From assembly GCF_002099425.1 (NCBI RefSeq), contig NW_018343984.1:16095501-16159500 (forward strand): a stretch of DNA of 64,000 bases, written 5' to 3'. The position numbers were made by a program, and so were the translations under genes. Numbering within the stretch: the first letter of the stretch is position 1; each line of letters begins with the position of its first letter. The notes under the pieces are model-generated. The model made no database searches, was not told the DNA's origin, and was given only the letters and a program-made list of their open reading frames with translations. Origin of the DNA: Phascolarctos cinereus. Lineage: Eukaryota > Chordata > Mammalia > Diprotodontia > Phascolarctidae. Positions 31,675 to 42,175 of the stretch are shown piece after piece.

Positions 31675-31860
31675 TTGCTCATAGGATTTTTCAGCGGAAA
31701 GGGATCTTCGAGATGAACTAGCCCAACCTTCTGATTGGACAGATGAGAAAACTGAGAGCTAGAAAGATTTGTCATACAGGTAGGATGTAGGAAATAGAGG
31801 CAGCATTTGAACCAAGGTCTTCTTAACCAAGAAAACCAAGGACTCTGCTTCTGAACTATT
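31675..31860 (-). mobile_element. MIR-type SINE, antisense
   Basis: 'cagcggaaagggatcttcga', 'ggacagatgagaaaactgag' and 'gcatttgaaccaaggtcttc'. Confidence 0.72.
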
Positions 31861-32000
31861 CAATTCAACAAACATTTATAAAGCACTCACTGTGTGCCAG
31901 GTCCTATGTAGACAAAAGAATGATTAGAGTAACAGTCACAGAAATGCAAGTCTCTGCTTTCAAAATGTTAGCAATGGGGAATCAAACTTATCCATAAATA
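31861..32000 (-). mobile_element. L2 3' end, antisense
   Basis: 'caacaaacatttataaagca' and 'ctcactgtgtgccaggtcct'. Confidence 0.72.
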
Positions 32001-32004
32001 AGGT

Positions 32005-32247
32005 AAGTAACTTGTCGAGTCATTTCAGTGTGGCTCTTTGTGACCTCATTTGGGGTTTTCTTTGCAAAGATACTGGACTGATTTACAATTTCCTTTTCCA
32101 GCTCATTTTACAGATGAGGAACTGAGGCAAACAGGATAAAGTAACGAGCCCAGGGCCACACAGCTAGTAAGACTCGGGTCTTCCTGACTCCTGACTTCCT
32201 GACTCCAGACCTGGCACTCTAGCCACTGCCCCACTTAGCTGCCTGGT
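32005..32247 (-). mobile_element. Marsupial CORE-SINE, antisense
   Basis: 'ggggttttctttgcaaagat', 'aactgaggcaaacaggataa' and 'gggccacacagctagtaaga', with a small local duplication ('cctgactcctgacttcctg'), then 'agccactgccccacttagct'. Confidence 0.9.
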
Positions 32248-32274
32248 AAGCAAATACAAAGTAATAAAAAGTAA

Positions 32275-32530
32275 TCCCAAAGGGGTAAGAAAACTAACTA
32301 GCAGTTAGGCAGATAATAGTTTCAAATCTTTCCTCAAGACACCACTAGCTATGTGACCCTAGGTAAGTCACCTAACTTTTGTCTGTCTCAATTTCCTCAC
32401 CTGTAACATAAGGATAATAACAACATTTATCTCCCAGAGTTGACTAAAAGACTTAAACAAACCCCAAATATTTGAAAATTGCTTTGCAAACTTTAAAGTG
32501 CTCTATAAATGCTAGTTATTATTGTTACTA
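32275..32530 (+). mobile_element. Marsupial SINE with MIR3-like tail
   Basis: 'gtaagtcacctaacttttgt', 'ctcaatttcctcacctgtaa', 'ttgctttgcaaactttaaag' and 'tgctctataaatgctagtta' followed by ttattgtta. Confidence 0.8.
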
Positions 32531-32559
32531 ATAATGAAAATAATGGAGTAGATCAGAAT

Positions 32560-33450
32560 AGGTTTTGTGTAGCACCGTAGTTGTGGATTCAGACATACTG
32601 AAGGTTCTAAGACTCGGGAAGTTAGGAAGAAATACATTTCAAACATGGGGGTTAGCTTAAATAAAGCTGAGGCAGCTAGACATGGAATCTTGGGTTCAAA
32701 GGATATCTGGATCGGTCTAATTGAGAGTGTGTTTACAGGGGGTTAATATGAAAAAAGACTAGAAAGATATATCCATTGGAGCCATTTGGAGGAGGGCTTT
32801 AAGTATTGAGGATTTTATATATTTTGCGCTTTATCTTAGAATTAACTGTTCCTGTTGTTCGTCCTTCATTCTTGAACAGGACCAATGACATCAGGAGGGT
32901 GATGTCTTGACTTGACAGTGAATTAGATTTGAGTGAAGCAGAGCTGTACAGAGTCATCAGCCTCAGTCTCTCCTCCTAAGTCATTGGAGTCCAGTGGCAA
33001 GACATAGATCAGAATGACTGGAGTTAATAGGAAAGCAGAAGAGGAGAAAACATCATTTAAAAAAATGACTTGATTAGATCTGCTTTTAAGGAGATTAATT
33101 TGGTGATTGTGTAACCGATCAATTGGAGACTATAATCGGAAACATTGATTAGGTCATTAGCACAATAATGTAGCCAATAGCTCATGATGAGTGAACTAGG
33201 GTAGAAGCTGTGTGAGGGAGAAAGGAACAAGAGGGGAGAGATGAAGTGGATGAAATTAGACAACTAATTGGATATGGGTGGTAAAGAAAGGATCAATGAT
33301 GACTTCAAGGGTTGAGAATTTGGGCAACAGGAAAGATAATGGTGTCCTCAACAGACAGAGGTAAATCTGGAGGAGGGATGGATTTGCAAGAAACTGTAAG
33401 GTGTTCCATGGGGTATGTTGAGTTTGAGTATGACTTCAGCTCAGTCTGAC
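32560..33450 (-). mobile_element. L2 ORF2 region, antisense, split by a SINE-like repeat
   Basis: Left part: 'gttaggaagaaatacatttc' and 'ggagggctttaagtattgag'. Right part: 'ctgcttttaaggagattaat', 'aactaattggatatgggtgg', 'aaggatcaatgatgacttca' and 'gtatgttgagtttgagtatg'. The two halves are consecutive in antisense L2 and are separated by 32848-33015. Confidence 0.68.
32848..33015 (+). mobile_element. RTE-type SINE-like repeat inserted in L2
   Basis: 'ctgttgttcgtccttcattc', 'ttgaacaggaccaatgacat' and 'gaagcagagctgtacagagt' followed by 'cattggagtccagtggcaag'. Same family as 27115. Confidence 0.7.
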
Positions 33451-33459
33451 TTGGTCTTT

Positions 33460-34110
33460 GCCAACCCTAAGTCTATGAGCCTGTGATCATAGTCTAGTCT
33501 GCTGTTACACATTTATCCATTCATATGCCTGAGATAAACTACATATCTGAACTTTAATCACTACAGAGTAAGTTATGTCATGCAATTCCTGCTACCATGC
33601 CTGACTCAAAACTGAAACAGGAATAAAGTCTCAATTGATGAAATTCAGTTCATTGATTTGACTCAGAAATATACTTTTTTGGACAGCATAGGTAAGCTGG
33701 TCCCCGGGGAATTTTTAACATAGGCTAGATGTAGGCTACTTTTGTGGAATTAGAGCAGGCAGGACAAATGAGGCCATCTCTACCCTGTCTAGGGTGTCCT
33801 AGAAGTACCATTCCTAGAGTCATTATAAGTAGCCCTCTTAAAAAAATAGACACAGCTCAAAGGTAGGGTTAAGAATGCCAAAGATAGCTTTGGAATCTCT
33901 ATCTACAGGGAAATCTCATTAACTTGGACTCTGCTAATGCATTAAGGGCTGGAGGGACAGCAACCCTTGCTTTATCAGAGGAGAGAAAATGGAGTGAATG
34001 AAGAGAGTAAACAAGATCAGGCTGAAGATGTTTACTTACTTAAATGAATAAACATGTTTTCAGTACTTTGGAAGTATCAATGTATATGTATAAGCAATGC
34101 AATTGCTCCC
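33460..34110. other. Repeat-poor stretch
   Basis: Nothing recognised in about 650 bp; no coding signal. Confidence 0.35.
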
Positions 34111-34134
34111 CAAATAGAGACTAATAGCTAAATT

Positions 34135-34390
34135 AGGGGCAACTAATTGGCTCAGTGGATAGAGCACCTGCCCTAGGAATCAGGAAGACTCATCTACTAG
34201 AGTTCAAATCTGGCCTCTGATGCTTACTAGCTGTGTGACCCTGGGCAAGTCTCTCAGCTATGTCTACCTCAGTTTTCTCATCTGTAAAATAAGCTGGAGA
34301 AGGAAATGGCAAATTACTACAGTGTCTTTGCAAAGAAAATCCTAAATGGGGTCATGAAGCCAGACCAGACAGTGATCAAACAACAGTAAG
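34135..34390 (+). mobile_element. Marsupial CORE-SINE (MAR1/WSINE type)
   Basis: 'ttggctcagtggatagagca', 'ctagctgtgtgaccctgggc', 'gctggagaaggaaatggcaa' and 'taaatggggtcatgaagcca'. Near full length. Confidence 0.92.
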
Positions 34391-34394
34391 CAAG

Positions 34395-34520
34395 TTAGAT
34401 AAGCATAAGTTCAATTCATCAAAAATTTAATAAGCCTCCACTATGTGAAAAGCACGGCTCTGTGTTTGGGGGAGAAAGAGTTGAAAAGCACTGTTCCCTG
34501 CCCTCAAGGAGTTCAACCAT
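34395..34520 (-). mobile_element. L2 3' end, antisense
   Basis: 'aatttaataagcctccacta', 'gaaaagcacggctctgtgtt' and 'ctgccctcaaggagttcaac'. Confidence 0.72.
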
Positions 34521-34724
34521 TTGCTACTTTTCTTAACTGCTGATTAAAGTGGGGTCCCTCTTTATTGGACAAAATGAGATGAGATATTGAAAAGAGTTAG
34601 GATTTCCCATCTTTGTAAGCACTTCACAATTTAGATTTTCCACTAAGACAGACTGACCTTCCTACCAATTAGTACAGATCTGGTATGTTTTACTTAAATA
34701 AGAGGAAGCACATTCACTTAGATT

Positions 34725-34890
34725 TCTGCTCTGCCTAGGGGCAATGGATTCTGATGGGAAAAGTGATGAATTTGGAGGCAAATGTCTTGGTTCAAGCTCC
34801 AGTTTTGGTCAGTTAGTACTTTCATGATTTAGGGCAAGTCACTTAATCTATTTGGTCCTCAGTTTCTTCATCTGTAAAACACTGGAAGCT
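34725..34890 (+). mobile_element. THER1/MIR-type SINE
   Basis: 'agggcaagtcacttaatcta' and 'ctcagtttcttcatctgtaa' preceded by 'gtcttggttcaagctccag'. Confidence 0.7.
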
Positions 34891-34954
34891 AAATTTGATT
34901 TATTTAGGTGACTACCCTTCATTATTTATTTATTTAGTAAGTCCTTTTTTAATT

Positions 34955-35210
34955 GTTGCTATTCAGTCCTTTTTCAGTCATGTCAGACTCTTCAGGACCA
35001 GACTTGGGGTTTCCTTGAAAAGATACTGGAGTGGTTTGCCATTTCCTTCTCCGGATCCTTTTATAGATGAGAAAAGTGAGGCAAAAAGGGTTAAATGACC
35101 TGCCCAGGGTCACACAGCTAGTAATATCTGAGGCTGGATTTGAACTCAGGAAGATGAATCTTCCTGACTCCAGGCCCAGTCCTCTATTTACTGTGCCATC
35201 TAGCTGCTTT
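34955..35210 (-). mobile_element. Marsupial CORE-SINE, antisense
   Basis: 'ttgctattcagtcctttttc', 'gatactggagtggtttgcca', 'ctgcccagggtcacacagct' and 'tactgtgccatctagctgc'. The minus frame 34949-35221 is its translation. Confidence 0.92.
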
Positions 35211-35211
35211 T

Positions 35212-35745
35212 TAGTAATCATGTGTTAAATGCCTGCTATGTGTTAGGCATTATGCTAAGGCACAGTGAACACAAGGACAAAAAATAAAGTAGTCTCTGGC
35301 CCTTTAAGGCAGCCATAGTCCATTTGGACGAAGATTCTGAGCACAGATAAATAAATACAAAGCACACACACAGAGTTATGGGCAGGGAAAGAGGAAAATA
35401 GATACCGGTAAGGGATCAGGATGGATTTTATTTAGAAGTTGTTGCTTCAGCTGAACTCTAAAGGAAATTTGGAAATCCAAGAAGTAGAGGTGAGGAGAAG
35501 AATACATTCGAAATATAGGGGACAAATTATGTGATGGTGCATAGAGAGGAGATGGAATGTTGTATATGGAAATCCATGAGTAGGAAAGTACGGCATCAAA
35601 AGAATCTGTAGATCAATGTATTGTAAGCCTGGAAAAGGAGCCTGGAGGTAGACGGTGAAGCTAAATGCTAAACCGAGGCATTTGTATTTTATGCCAGAGG
35701 CGAACGCCATTGAAACTTCTTTATCTGGGTAGTGACTCAAGCTTC
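35212..35745 (-). mobile_element. L2 3' region, antisense
   Basis: 'aatgcctgctatgtgttagg', 'gaggtgaggagaagaataca' and 'tgctaaaccgaggcatttgt' followed by 'ttatgccagaggcgaacg'. About 530 bp of antisense L2 from its tip into ORF2. Confidence 0.65.
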
Positions 35746-35944
35746 TGTTTTCATATCATTAATTTATCAGTTATGCAGGGAGAGAGGATTGGGAAGGTCC
35801 CTTCTGATGCTAAATCTATGTCCCCATAATATGATCATGCTTGTGTAACCAAGACGATATCAATGAGTGCTTGTTGATTGCGGATGGATACTGATAGAAT
35901 AACCCACCTCAAAATGAAACGATTGAAGGTTCGTATCATTCTTA

Positions 35945-36880
35945 TCTAAACTTTAGGTGTCATCCTCGACTCCTTACTTTCACTCCTATATCTAATCAAT
36001 GATGGTCGAATCTTATAATTTCTGTCCTATTTTTGTTTCTTTTCCCTCCTGTCCATCTTCCATTCCATTGTCAAATTGATCTTCCTAAAATGCAGGTGTG
36101 ACCATGTTATACCCTATTCAAGGAACTGCAGTAGCTCCCTATTACCTCAGGTATGAAAATCCTTTGTTTGACTTTAAAAACCCTTCATAACCTGGCCCCT
36201 GCCTGCCTTCTTAGTCTTCTCACACCTTACTCTCATTGGCACAATTTACTTACTCTGTGGCCCGGTGACATGAACCAAGGACATTGTCATTGGCTGTCCT
36301 CCATGCCTGGAATCTCCTCCTTTCTCATCTCTGCCTCCTGGCTCTGAGCTGAAGTCCCAGTTTCTACAAGGATCCTTTCCTTATCTTCCTTATCTTAGTG
36401 CCTTCCCTCTGAGCTTAGCTCTGATTTGTACTAGATAGAAATTGTTAATATGTAGTTGTTTGCACCTTGTCTTTCCCATTAACCTGTGAGATCCTTGAAA
36501 GCATGGGTTTTGGTTTTATTTTATGTCTTTCCTTTGTATTCCCACTGATTTCCATTGTGTCTAGAACATAGTTTGTGGTGATTATTGGTGCTTTGTGTCC
36601 ATCTCTTCATGACCCCATTTAGGATTTTCTTGGCAAAGATACTGAAGAGCTTTTGCCATTTTCTTCTCTAGCTCATTTGACAGATGAGAAAAGTGAGGTA
36701 GACAGCATTAAGTGCCTTGCCCAGGGGTCACACAACTAATAACATTCTGAGTCTGGATTTGAACTCAGGATGATGAGTCTTCCTGATTTTAAGCCAGGTG
36801 CTCTATTCACTGAGCCACTAGCTGCCTCTAGAACATGGTAGCCACTCAATAGGTTCAGACTGATTGTAAGACGAATTTAC
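35945..36880 (+). mobile_element. L2 ORF2 C-terminus and 3' end, split by a SINE
   Basis: Translation of 36153-36347 gives MKILCLTLKTLHNLAPACLLSLLTPYS, the L2 block KILxLxFKALHNLAPxYLxxLL. Upstream 'gtgtcatcctcgactcctta' gives GVILDS. The 3'UTR ('gtgagatccttgaaagcatg') runs to 36572, and the tip resumes at 36827 after a SINE insertion. Confidence 0.82.
36573..36826 (-). mobile_element. Marsupial CORE-SINE in L2 with target duplication
   Basis: The body reads 'tcttggcaaagatactgaag', 'gcccaggggtcacacaacta' and 'ctattcactgagccactagc'. Flanks 'tctagaacatagt' (36560-36572) and 'tctagaacatggt' (36827-36839) are a 13-bp duplication with one mismatch, in L2 3' terminal sequence. Confidence 0.92.
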
Positions 36881-37139
36881 CCTGACTAGCTATTGTGGAG
36901 TTTTGCTTTATCGTATGGGTTAGGTTTCTAAGGATAAGGAGCAGTATACAATAAGGATGATTCACTTTGCTACCAATCTGCTCTTTAAGAGGTGTACAAA
37001 TGTATTTTATTCAAAAAAATTCTGTCAAATACTTTGCTGCCTGATCTGAGACATATGGGCAAACCAGCTCCACAGGACACAGTAGGAGAGGACAATGTGC
37101 ATCTTGTCAGGTCCCTCATTCATTCAGGGTTTCATAGTA

Positions 37140-37310
37140 TCATGGATTTAGAGTAAGAAGGAAATTTGGAGTCTACTCTGTGTACTCCAACTACTTCATT
37201 TTACAGATGAAGGACCTGTCCAGAAAGGTTAAATTATTTGCCCAAGGTCACACAGGTAGTAATTGGAAAAACTGAGACTTGTACTTAGGTCTTCTGATTC
37301 CAAATCCAGC
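37140..37310 (-). mobile_element. MIR-type SINE, antisense
   Basis: 'acttcattttacagatgaag', 'ttgcccaaggtcacacaggt' and 'tctgattccaaatccagcat'. Confidence 0.75.
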
Positions 37311-37385
37311 ATTCATTCAACAAATATTTACTGAATGTCTATAGGACTCTGACAGGTATGCCAAGTACTAGGAGGATAAAAGAAA
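37311..37385 (-). mobile_element. L2 3' tip, antisense
   Basis: 'attcaacaaatatttactga' and 'aggtatgccaagtactagga'. Confidence 0.65.
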
Positions 37386-37389
37386 GTCA

Positions 37390-37800
37390 CATTGGAAATT
37401 TATGTAGGTTAAAAAACTAAAGGTGTATAGATAGAGACAGTTGATGTACTTATTAGTGACTGTGATTATATGACTTGATTTTTTCCATATTTGATTAATA
37501 GTTTCCATATTTGCTGTTGGACATACTATTTTCCTGTTTTAGGGAATTTCTCAAATTGCCTAACAAAACCAGGGGGAGAAGAAAAGACTTCCTGAAAGGT
37601 TAAAATTTTCCCTAAGAAATTGGCTGGACCTTCCTCTGTATAAGGCCAGATTGAAAGATGTGAATGGGCAAGGAAGGAATAATTCATCAAATAAAATATT
37701 TATTCTTGTTTCTTTTATGATTAGATGGAGACAGAAAATAGTCTTGAGAGGAAATAGTTGTCTTTGGAAAAGATATAAGATCAAATTTTGCCTGGTTCCA
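37390..37800. other. No recognised feature
   Basis: AT-rich DNA; no gene or repeat recognised. Confidence 0.4.
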
Positions 37801-37804
37801 TAAT

Positions 37805-38095
37805 AATATATCTCTTTCTCTCTGGCTCCCTGTCTCTCTGTCTCTATCTCTATTTCTTTCTCTGTTTTTGTCTCTTTCTCTATATCTGTCTGTTTGTTCA
37901 GCTATCCATCTATCTGTCCCTGTCCATTTGTCTGCCTGTCTTCTTGCCTGTTTATCTGTCTTTGTCTTTCTCTCCATCTTTCTGTCTCTCTGTCTGTGTC
38001 TGTGTCTCTCTCTGTCTTTTTGTCTCTATCTCTCTCTGTCCCTGTCTCTCTGTCTGTCTCTGTCTCTGTCTCTTTCTGTCTTCCTCTGCACAATT
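37805..38095. repeat. Long polypyrimidine (TCTCTG/TCTG)n tract
   Basis: About 290 bp of T/C-rich sequence with regularly spaced G on the + strand. It is the cause of five overlapping open frames on both strands (SLSLCL and ERDRDR type), none of them a gene. Confidence 0.95.
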
Positions 38096-38159
38096 CTCAA
38101 TCCAGTCTTTAAATACTCTGTCTTTTTTGTTTTCTGGTCATTTTGTCTTTCATAAAAAC

Positions 38160-38710
38160 TGTGTAGAAATTTCACATATGCACATATACACCAACACAAA
38201 ACAAATGAGTGTATTTCCCCCCTAAAAACCGAAAATCTTTATTGTTAACAAAGAATGTGAGCTTGACAAAACAAAGCAAAACTCCTAGCTTGCTTCCCTG
38301 ACAACTCTCTGGTGATTTATTGAAATAATGAAATCTACCTAATACTAAACTCCATCAATCTTCTCATTTCTATGTACAATATAGCCTAATTCTTTTTTTA
38401 AACTTCTCTATAGTACAATGCCTTCTATTTGTGGCTGCATTCTCCTGTAGTTGATGATGAGGAAAATCAGAAATATATTATTCTCCCTAACTTGAGCTGA
38501 ATGAAAGTCTTCATTTAAAGTAACTTAATTATACACAGAAAGTATGTAATAAAATAATGACCTCCATTATAAATCATAATAGCAATCAAAATAATGATCA
38601 AATCAGATAATAAGTTTGATTATGTGGAGCAATTCTCTCTTTCTAAGGTATGTTATTACTACCAGAACAGAATCGGAAACAAAAGGACTTGGTTAGAAAA
38701 GAGGCCCCAT
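38160..38710. other. AT-rich, repeat-poor stretch
   Basis: No repeat or gene recognised. Confidence 0.35.
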
Positions 38711-38714
38711 CTCC

Positions 38715-38790
38715 ATCACGTGCCCAGTACAATTCTCTGCACCCAGTGGGTGCCTAATAAACATTTGCTGATGCTAATAACGATGTTTCT
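38715..38790 (+). mobile_element. L2 3' tip
   Basis: 'gcacccagtgggtgcctaat' and 'aaacatttgctgatgctaat'. Confidence 0.6.
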
Positions 38791-39004
38791 GGAAAATATT
38801 GTTTTGTGCAGGCACACAGATACGTGAGCAGCCTTCCTGTTTGGGTGATTAGATGGAATGGTAAGGTTTCTAACCGATTCTATCAAGAGGGATGACCTAT
38901 TGACCTCCTATCAGTTATATCAACCCAAGGCTTAGTGCGTTCCCTGTCTCACTTGCAAGCACTCTTTGTTCCTTCAAATATTTTTTGTAAAAATTTTGTA
39001 TTGA

Positions 39005-39335
39005 CCTCATGGAATAGTTGGAAGGGGCCTAAGTAGTTTAGCTAGCCCACATCACATACAAAAGGAATCTATATTATGATGCCAAGTGGCCATCTAGTCT
39101 AGGACTGAAGTAGAGCCCACTATCCCCCCAGGTAGCCCAGTCCCCAGAGGGAGAGCTCTAAATGTTAGGGAGCTGTTCTTCACATCAGGCCCATTTTTTT
39201 TTCCTTTGAACCTTCCAATTCTGTGGTTTCTTATCTTGCCCTCTGGGGATAAACGGAATAAATTGATCCCTTTGCACTCTGTGGGAAAGATGGGAGTTTC
39301 AATTCCTATCCTAATTAACATAAAGAAGGCCCAGA
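39005..39335 (-). mobile_element. CR1/L3-family LINE, antisense
   Basis: 'gttggaaggggcctaagtag', 'gagctctaaatgttagggag', 'ctgttcttcacatcaggccc' and 'gccctctggggataaacgga' follow the antisense CR1/L3 3' order; 10795-11244 is the neighbouring portion of the same family. Confidence 0.65.
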
Positions 39336-39364
39336 TGATTCTTTTTAATCGATCAATAGCAACA

Positions 39365-39625
39365 ACAGCTAGCATTTATGTAATGCCTACTGTATGCCAG
39401 GCATTAAGCTAAGCCTTTAGGTAACACCTGCTACATGCCAGGCACTGTGCTAAGCATTTTACATATATTTAATTTGATCCTTATAACGACCTTGAAAGAT
39501 AGGTGCCGTTATTATCCCCATTTTAAAGATGAGGAAACGGAGGCAAACAGAGGCTAAATGAATTGTCCAAGTTCCCACGGCTAGTAAATATCTTCCAGAC
39601 CTAGTGCTCTACTCATTGCTCCAAA
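39365..39625 (-). mobile_element. MIR, antisense, with a duplicated start
   Basis: 'gcctactgtatgccaggcat' and then again 'cctgctacatgccaggcact' lead into 'ccccattttaaagatgagga' and 'gaattgtccaagttcccacg'. Confidence 0.75.
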
Positions 39626-39771
39626 ATGTAAATTAATTGTGAAAAGAGTTTTAGTCACTATGAAAGAACTGAAGTACTTTGGTGATTGGATAAAGACAGA
39701 CTATGCCACTGATTGGCTGAAAGAGTCAGACATATTTCTGGGCTTATATATAAATAGAAAGGAAATTTGAA

Positions 39772-39801
39772 GTCAGTCAGTCAGTCGTCAGTCAGTCAAG
39801 T
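39772..39801. repeat. (GTCA)n microsatellite
   Basis: Seven GTCA units with one slip. Confidence 0.85.
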
Positions 39802-40420
39802 TATGAATAATGGAGTTGAACCCAAGTCCCTCACAGGGAAATGTTCTTGAAGGAGCGGGGGGGGTTGGTTTTGGTTTAGGGTTCTCTCTTTCTTCTCCCT
39901 CAACATCCTGTCTTTCGACCTGCCTCAGTAGAGAGAAAGCACTAGGAGAAACTAATTTCATCCAGCTGGGAGTGGGAAAACACACTGCAGGCTAACAGAA
40001 AGTTATAGCCTCAAAAGGAGAGGCTATCCAGACAGTTATCCCACAGTCTGTCTGGAAGCTGACAAGCCTCAGGGGAAATGCCCTCAAGCATTCGAAAGGC
40101 TAGTAGGTCAGGCACCCTGGCTTTTTACCAAGGATCATGGCTGCTTTTCACCAGATAAGTGCCAATTATGGACTTTACAAAGGTAGTATGGTACACCAAA
40201 GGAGAACTTCATGAGAACTCTACAAAGAGAAAGAAGGATTTCACTTAATTGGCAGTTCTGAATTAGCCCTTTGCCACATGGAATCTCTACAGATGATTCA
40301 CTATTTGCATATTTTAAGTTTGTACCTACTCACCCCATGAACCCTGCGTGTGTTTGTGGGACAGTGCACCAGACCTTTTGGGGAGACGCCTGGTACCACC
40401 TGTTCCTGCTACATCCCCTT

Positions 40421-40449
40421 TGCAAATACTCTTTTTAAGAGTATTTGCA
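40421..40449. repeat. Perfect 11-bp inverted repeat
   Basis: Arms tgcaaatactc and gagtatttgca around the loop tttttaa. Confidence 0.9.
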
Positions 40450-40544
40450 GTGAAATCTCACTGAAAATCACTGGGAAGCACAGTGGCGGGAGCTTGTGAG
40501 TAGAAGTGCTAAAAACTCAGCTACTCAGAGGTACTAGGTATAAC

Positions 40545-40680
40545 TCTGAGAGAAGGAGAAGGGATGGGGAGGAGGTGGAGGAAGAGAAGGAGTCAAGGAG
40601 GTGGAGGAGAAAGAGGAGGGAAAGGAGGAGAAGCGAGGAGAGGAGGATGATTGGGGGAGGAGGAGGAGGAAAGGAAAATG
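40545..40680. repeat. (GGA)n purine tract
   Basis: Near-uninterrupted G/A on the + strand; the glycine/glutamate-rich frame over it is not a gene. Confidence 0.92.
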
Positions 40681-40696
40681 ATGATTAAGGTCAACT

Positions 40697-40885
40697 TATA
40701 TATATAATGTATATATATATATATATACATACACACATATATATATATATATATGTAATATATATATATACACACACACACATGCACATGCACACATATA
40801 CACATAACTACACATACACATACATGCACATGCACACATACATATATAATATATGTGTATGTGTGTGTGTGTAATATCCTATTTC
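40697..40885. repeat. (TA)n/(CA)n/(GT)n compound microsatellite
   Basis: Alternating purine-pyrimidine DNA over about 190 bp, ending in a GT run that is complementary to the earlier CA runs. Confidence 0.93.
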
Positions 40886-40889
40886 ATTC

Positions 40890-41640
40890 TTCTGATTTTT
40901 CATGCCTTCAGAGAAATTGTATGCAATTTGAATTGTTTTTCCATCTTAGTTAAAGGACTTTCTCCTCAGTGCTTTTGAAATGTTTTGTATGACATGGAAA
41001 TTCTCAAATTTAACTATGAAATGACATGGCTTGAAAGTTTCAAGCACGAAGATTTTTTTTTCTGGGGTGAACAATATACTTGACTTATTCTTTGTATGAT
41101 CAATTTTCTTTTTATTCCATGTGTGGTATTCAGGTTTTAAAATTTATTATTTTTTTTTCTTTTGGAGCTATAACTCTTACATCACCTCTAAGCACCCTAT
41201 ATACAAGGACTCTTATTTTATGTAGAATTAATGTATTCTTTCAAAGTTTCTCTTTTGCTTCGCTTTTCCCAAATTTTCTTCCACTTCTATATTTTTGAGT
41301 TTTGATATCTTCTTTTCCAGAGCCTCTATTAATTTGGAACAAATTTCCACTGTGTGTCCTAAGTTGTGTACTCTATTGTTTTTCATTATTTCTTCCTTGA
41401 AGTCTCTGATTTCTAATGTAATTTCCAATGCAATATTTATAAAATTTTATTTCACTTTAAAAACATTCTGAAGTTTCTCATCGCCATGGTCTTTGGAGAA
41501 TCTAGTTCTGTTTCAGTGAGGATTTTTTGGTTCATTTTTCTTTAAGTATAATACTTTTCAAAATTAATGACTAGTCCTTTAAATTCATCTCCCTTCTGTC
41601 TTTGAGTTGCATTCTTGGTTTATGGTCTTGGTGAATAGGC
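40890..41640 (-). mobile_element. Probable L1 5'/ORF1 coiled-coil region, antisense
   Basis: The minus frame 41228-41428 encodes LEIRDFKEEIMKNNR..EICSKLIEALEKKISKLKNIEVEENL, a charged coiled coil like the N-terminal part of marsupial L1 ORF1. The remainder is AT-rich without frame. I cannot exclude unrelated AT-rich DNA. Confidence 0.42.
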
Positions 41641-41814
41641 TATTTCCTAGCCTTTCTTTCTTCAACTACATATGGCCTTTCGCTTTTCTCTTTGTATTCC
41701 TCACTAACTTCCCTCCTTGTTCTTTGGCTCCTATACCTTCTTTAAAGGATAAAAATTCTTTATCTTTCACAGACCCAAGAAACAGGCTGTTCTTAATCTC
41801 TTCAGTTGGGCGTG

Positions 41815-41892
41815 TAAAGATCAAATGAGTTAGTATATGTGCAGAGCTTTGATAACTTTAAAGTTCTATATAAATGTTAGCTACCAATATAT
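41815..41892 (+). mobile_element. MIR3-like SINE tail
   Basis: 'aaatgagttagtatatgtgc', 'agagctttgataactttaaa' and 'gttctatataaatgttagct'. Confidence 0.6.
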
Positions 41893-41919
41893 GAAAGGGC
41901 AGACTGGTTCCCTGCCCAG

Positions 41920-42175
41920 TTGTTGTTTTTTAGTCCTTCATTTTTGAAGGGGACCATGATCACATGGGTAATGTGCATGAACTGGGTTTGAGTGGCACAG
42001 TCATGATCCTCACTCTCCCTGAGTCATCAAAGTCCAATGGCAGGACAAAAGTCTAGATGACTAGCAATGGCCCAAGATGCAGTGGATGGCACTCTGCTCT
42101 CAAGGGCCCATCATAGTTGTGCTGGACTTGGCACAAATACTTAATTGGCTTGAGGCCTACCTCAGCTCCAAATTC
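41920..42175 (+). mobile_element. RTE-type SINE-like repeat
   Basis: 'tagtccttcatttttgaagg', 'ggaccatgatcacatgggta', 'gatggc'-like text as 'caatggcccaagatgcagtg', then 'gatggcactctgctctcaag'. Same family as 27115. Confidence 0.65.

Larger units (their letters stand above)
39630..40500 (+). promoter_or_regulatory. Repeat-poor block with CCAAT/TATA-like arrangement
   Basis: A CCAAT-type box on the reverse strand (attgg at 39712) lies about 30 bp before 'ggcttatatataaatagaaa' (39741), a strong TATA-like sequence. A (GTCA)n run begins about 30 bp further on (39772-39801). GC rises downstream. No first exon or open frame follows. It may be chance, a dead promoter, or part of a solo LTR of an old endogenous retrovirus whose ends I could not locate. 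Confidence 0.25.

Noticed and set aside
37788-38225. 145-codon + frame rich in Leu/Ser/Cys, like a membrane protein
   Set aside because: It is the TCTCTG tract read in frame; the other frames on both strands are equally open.
39630-40500. Solo LTR call
   Set aside because: I could not find paired TG/CA ends, a target duplication or a second copy, so it is left as a promoter-like block.
40890-41640. Coiled-coil minus frame as a host gene exon
   Set aside because: Composition and motif resemble L1 ORF1; no splice signals or conserved domain.
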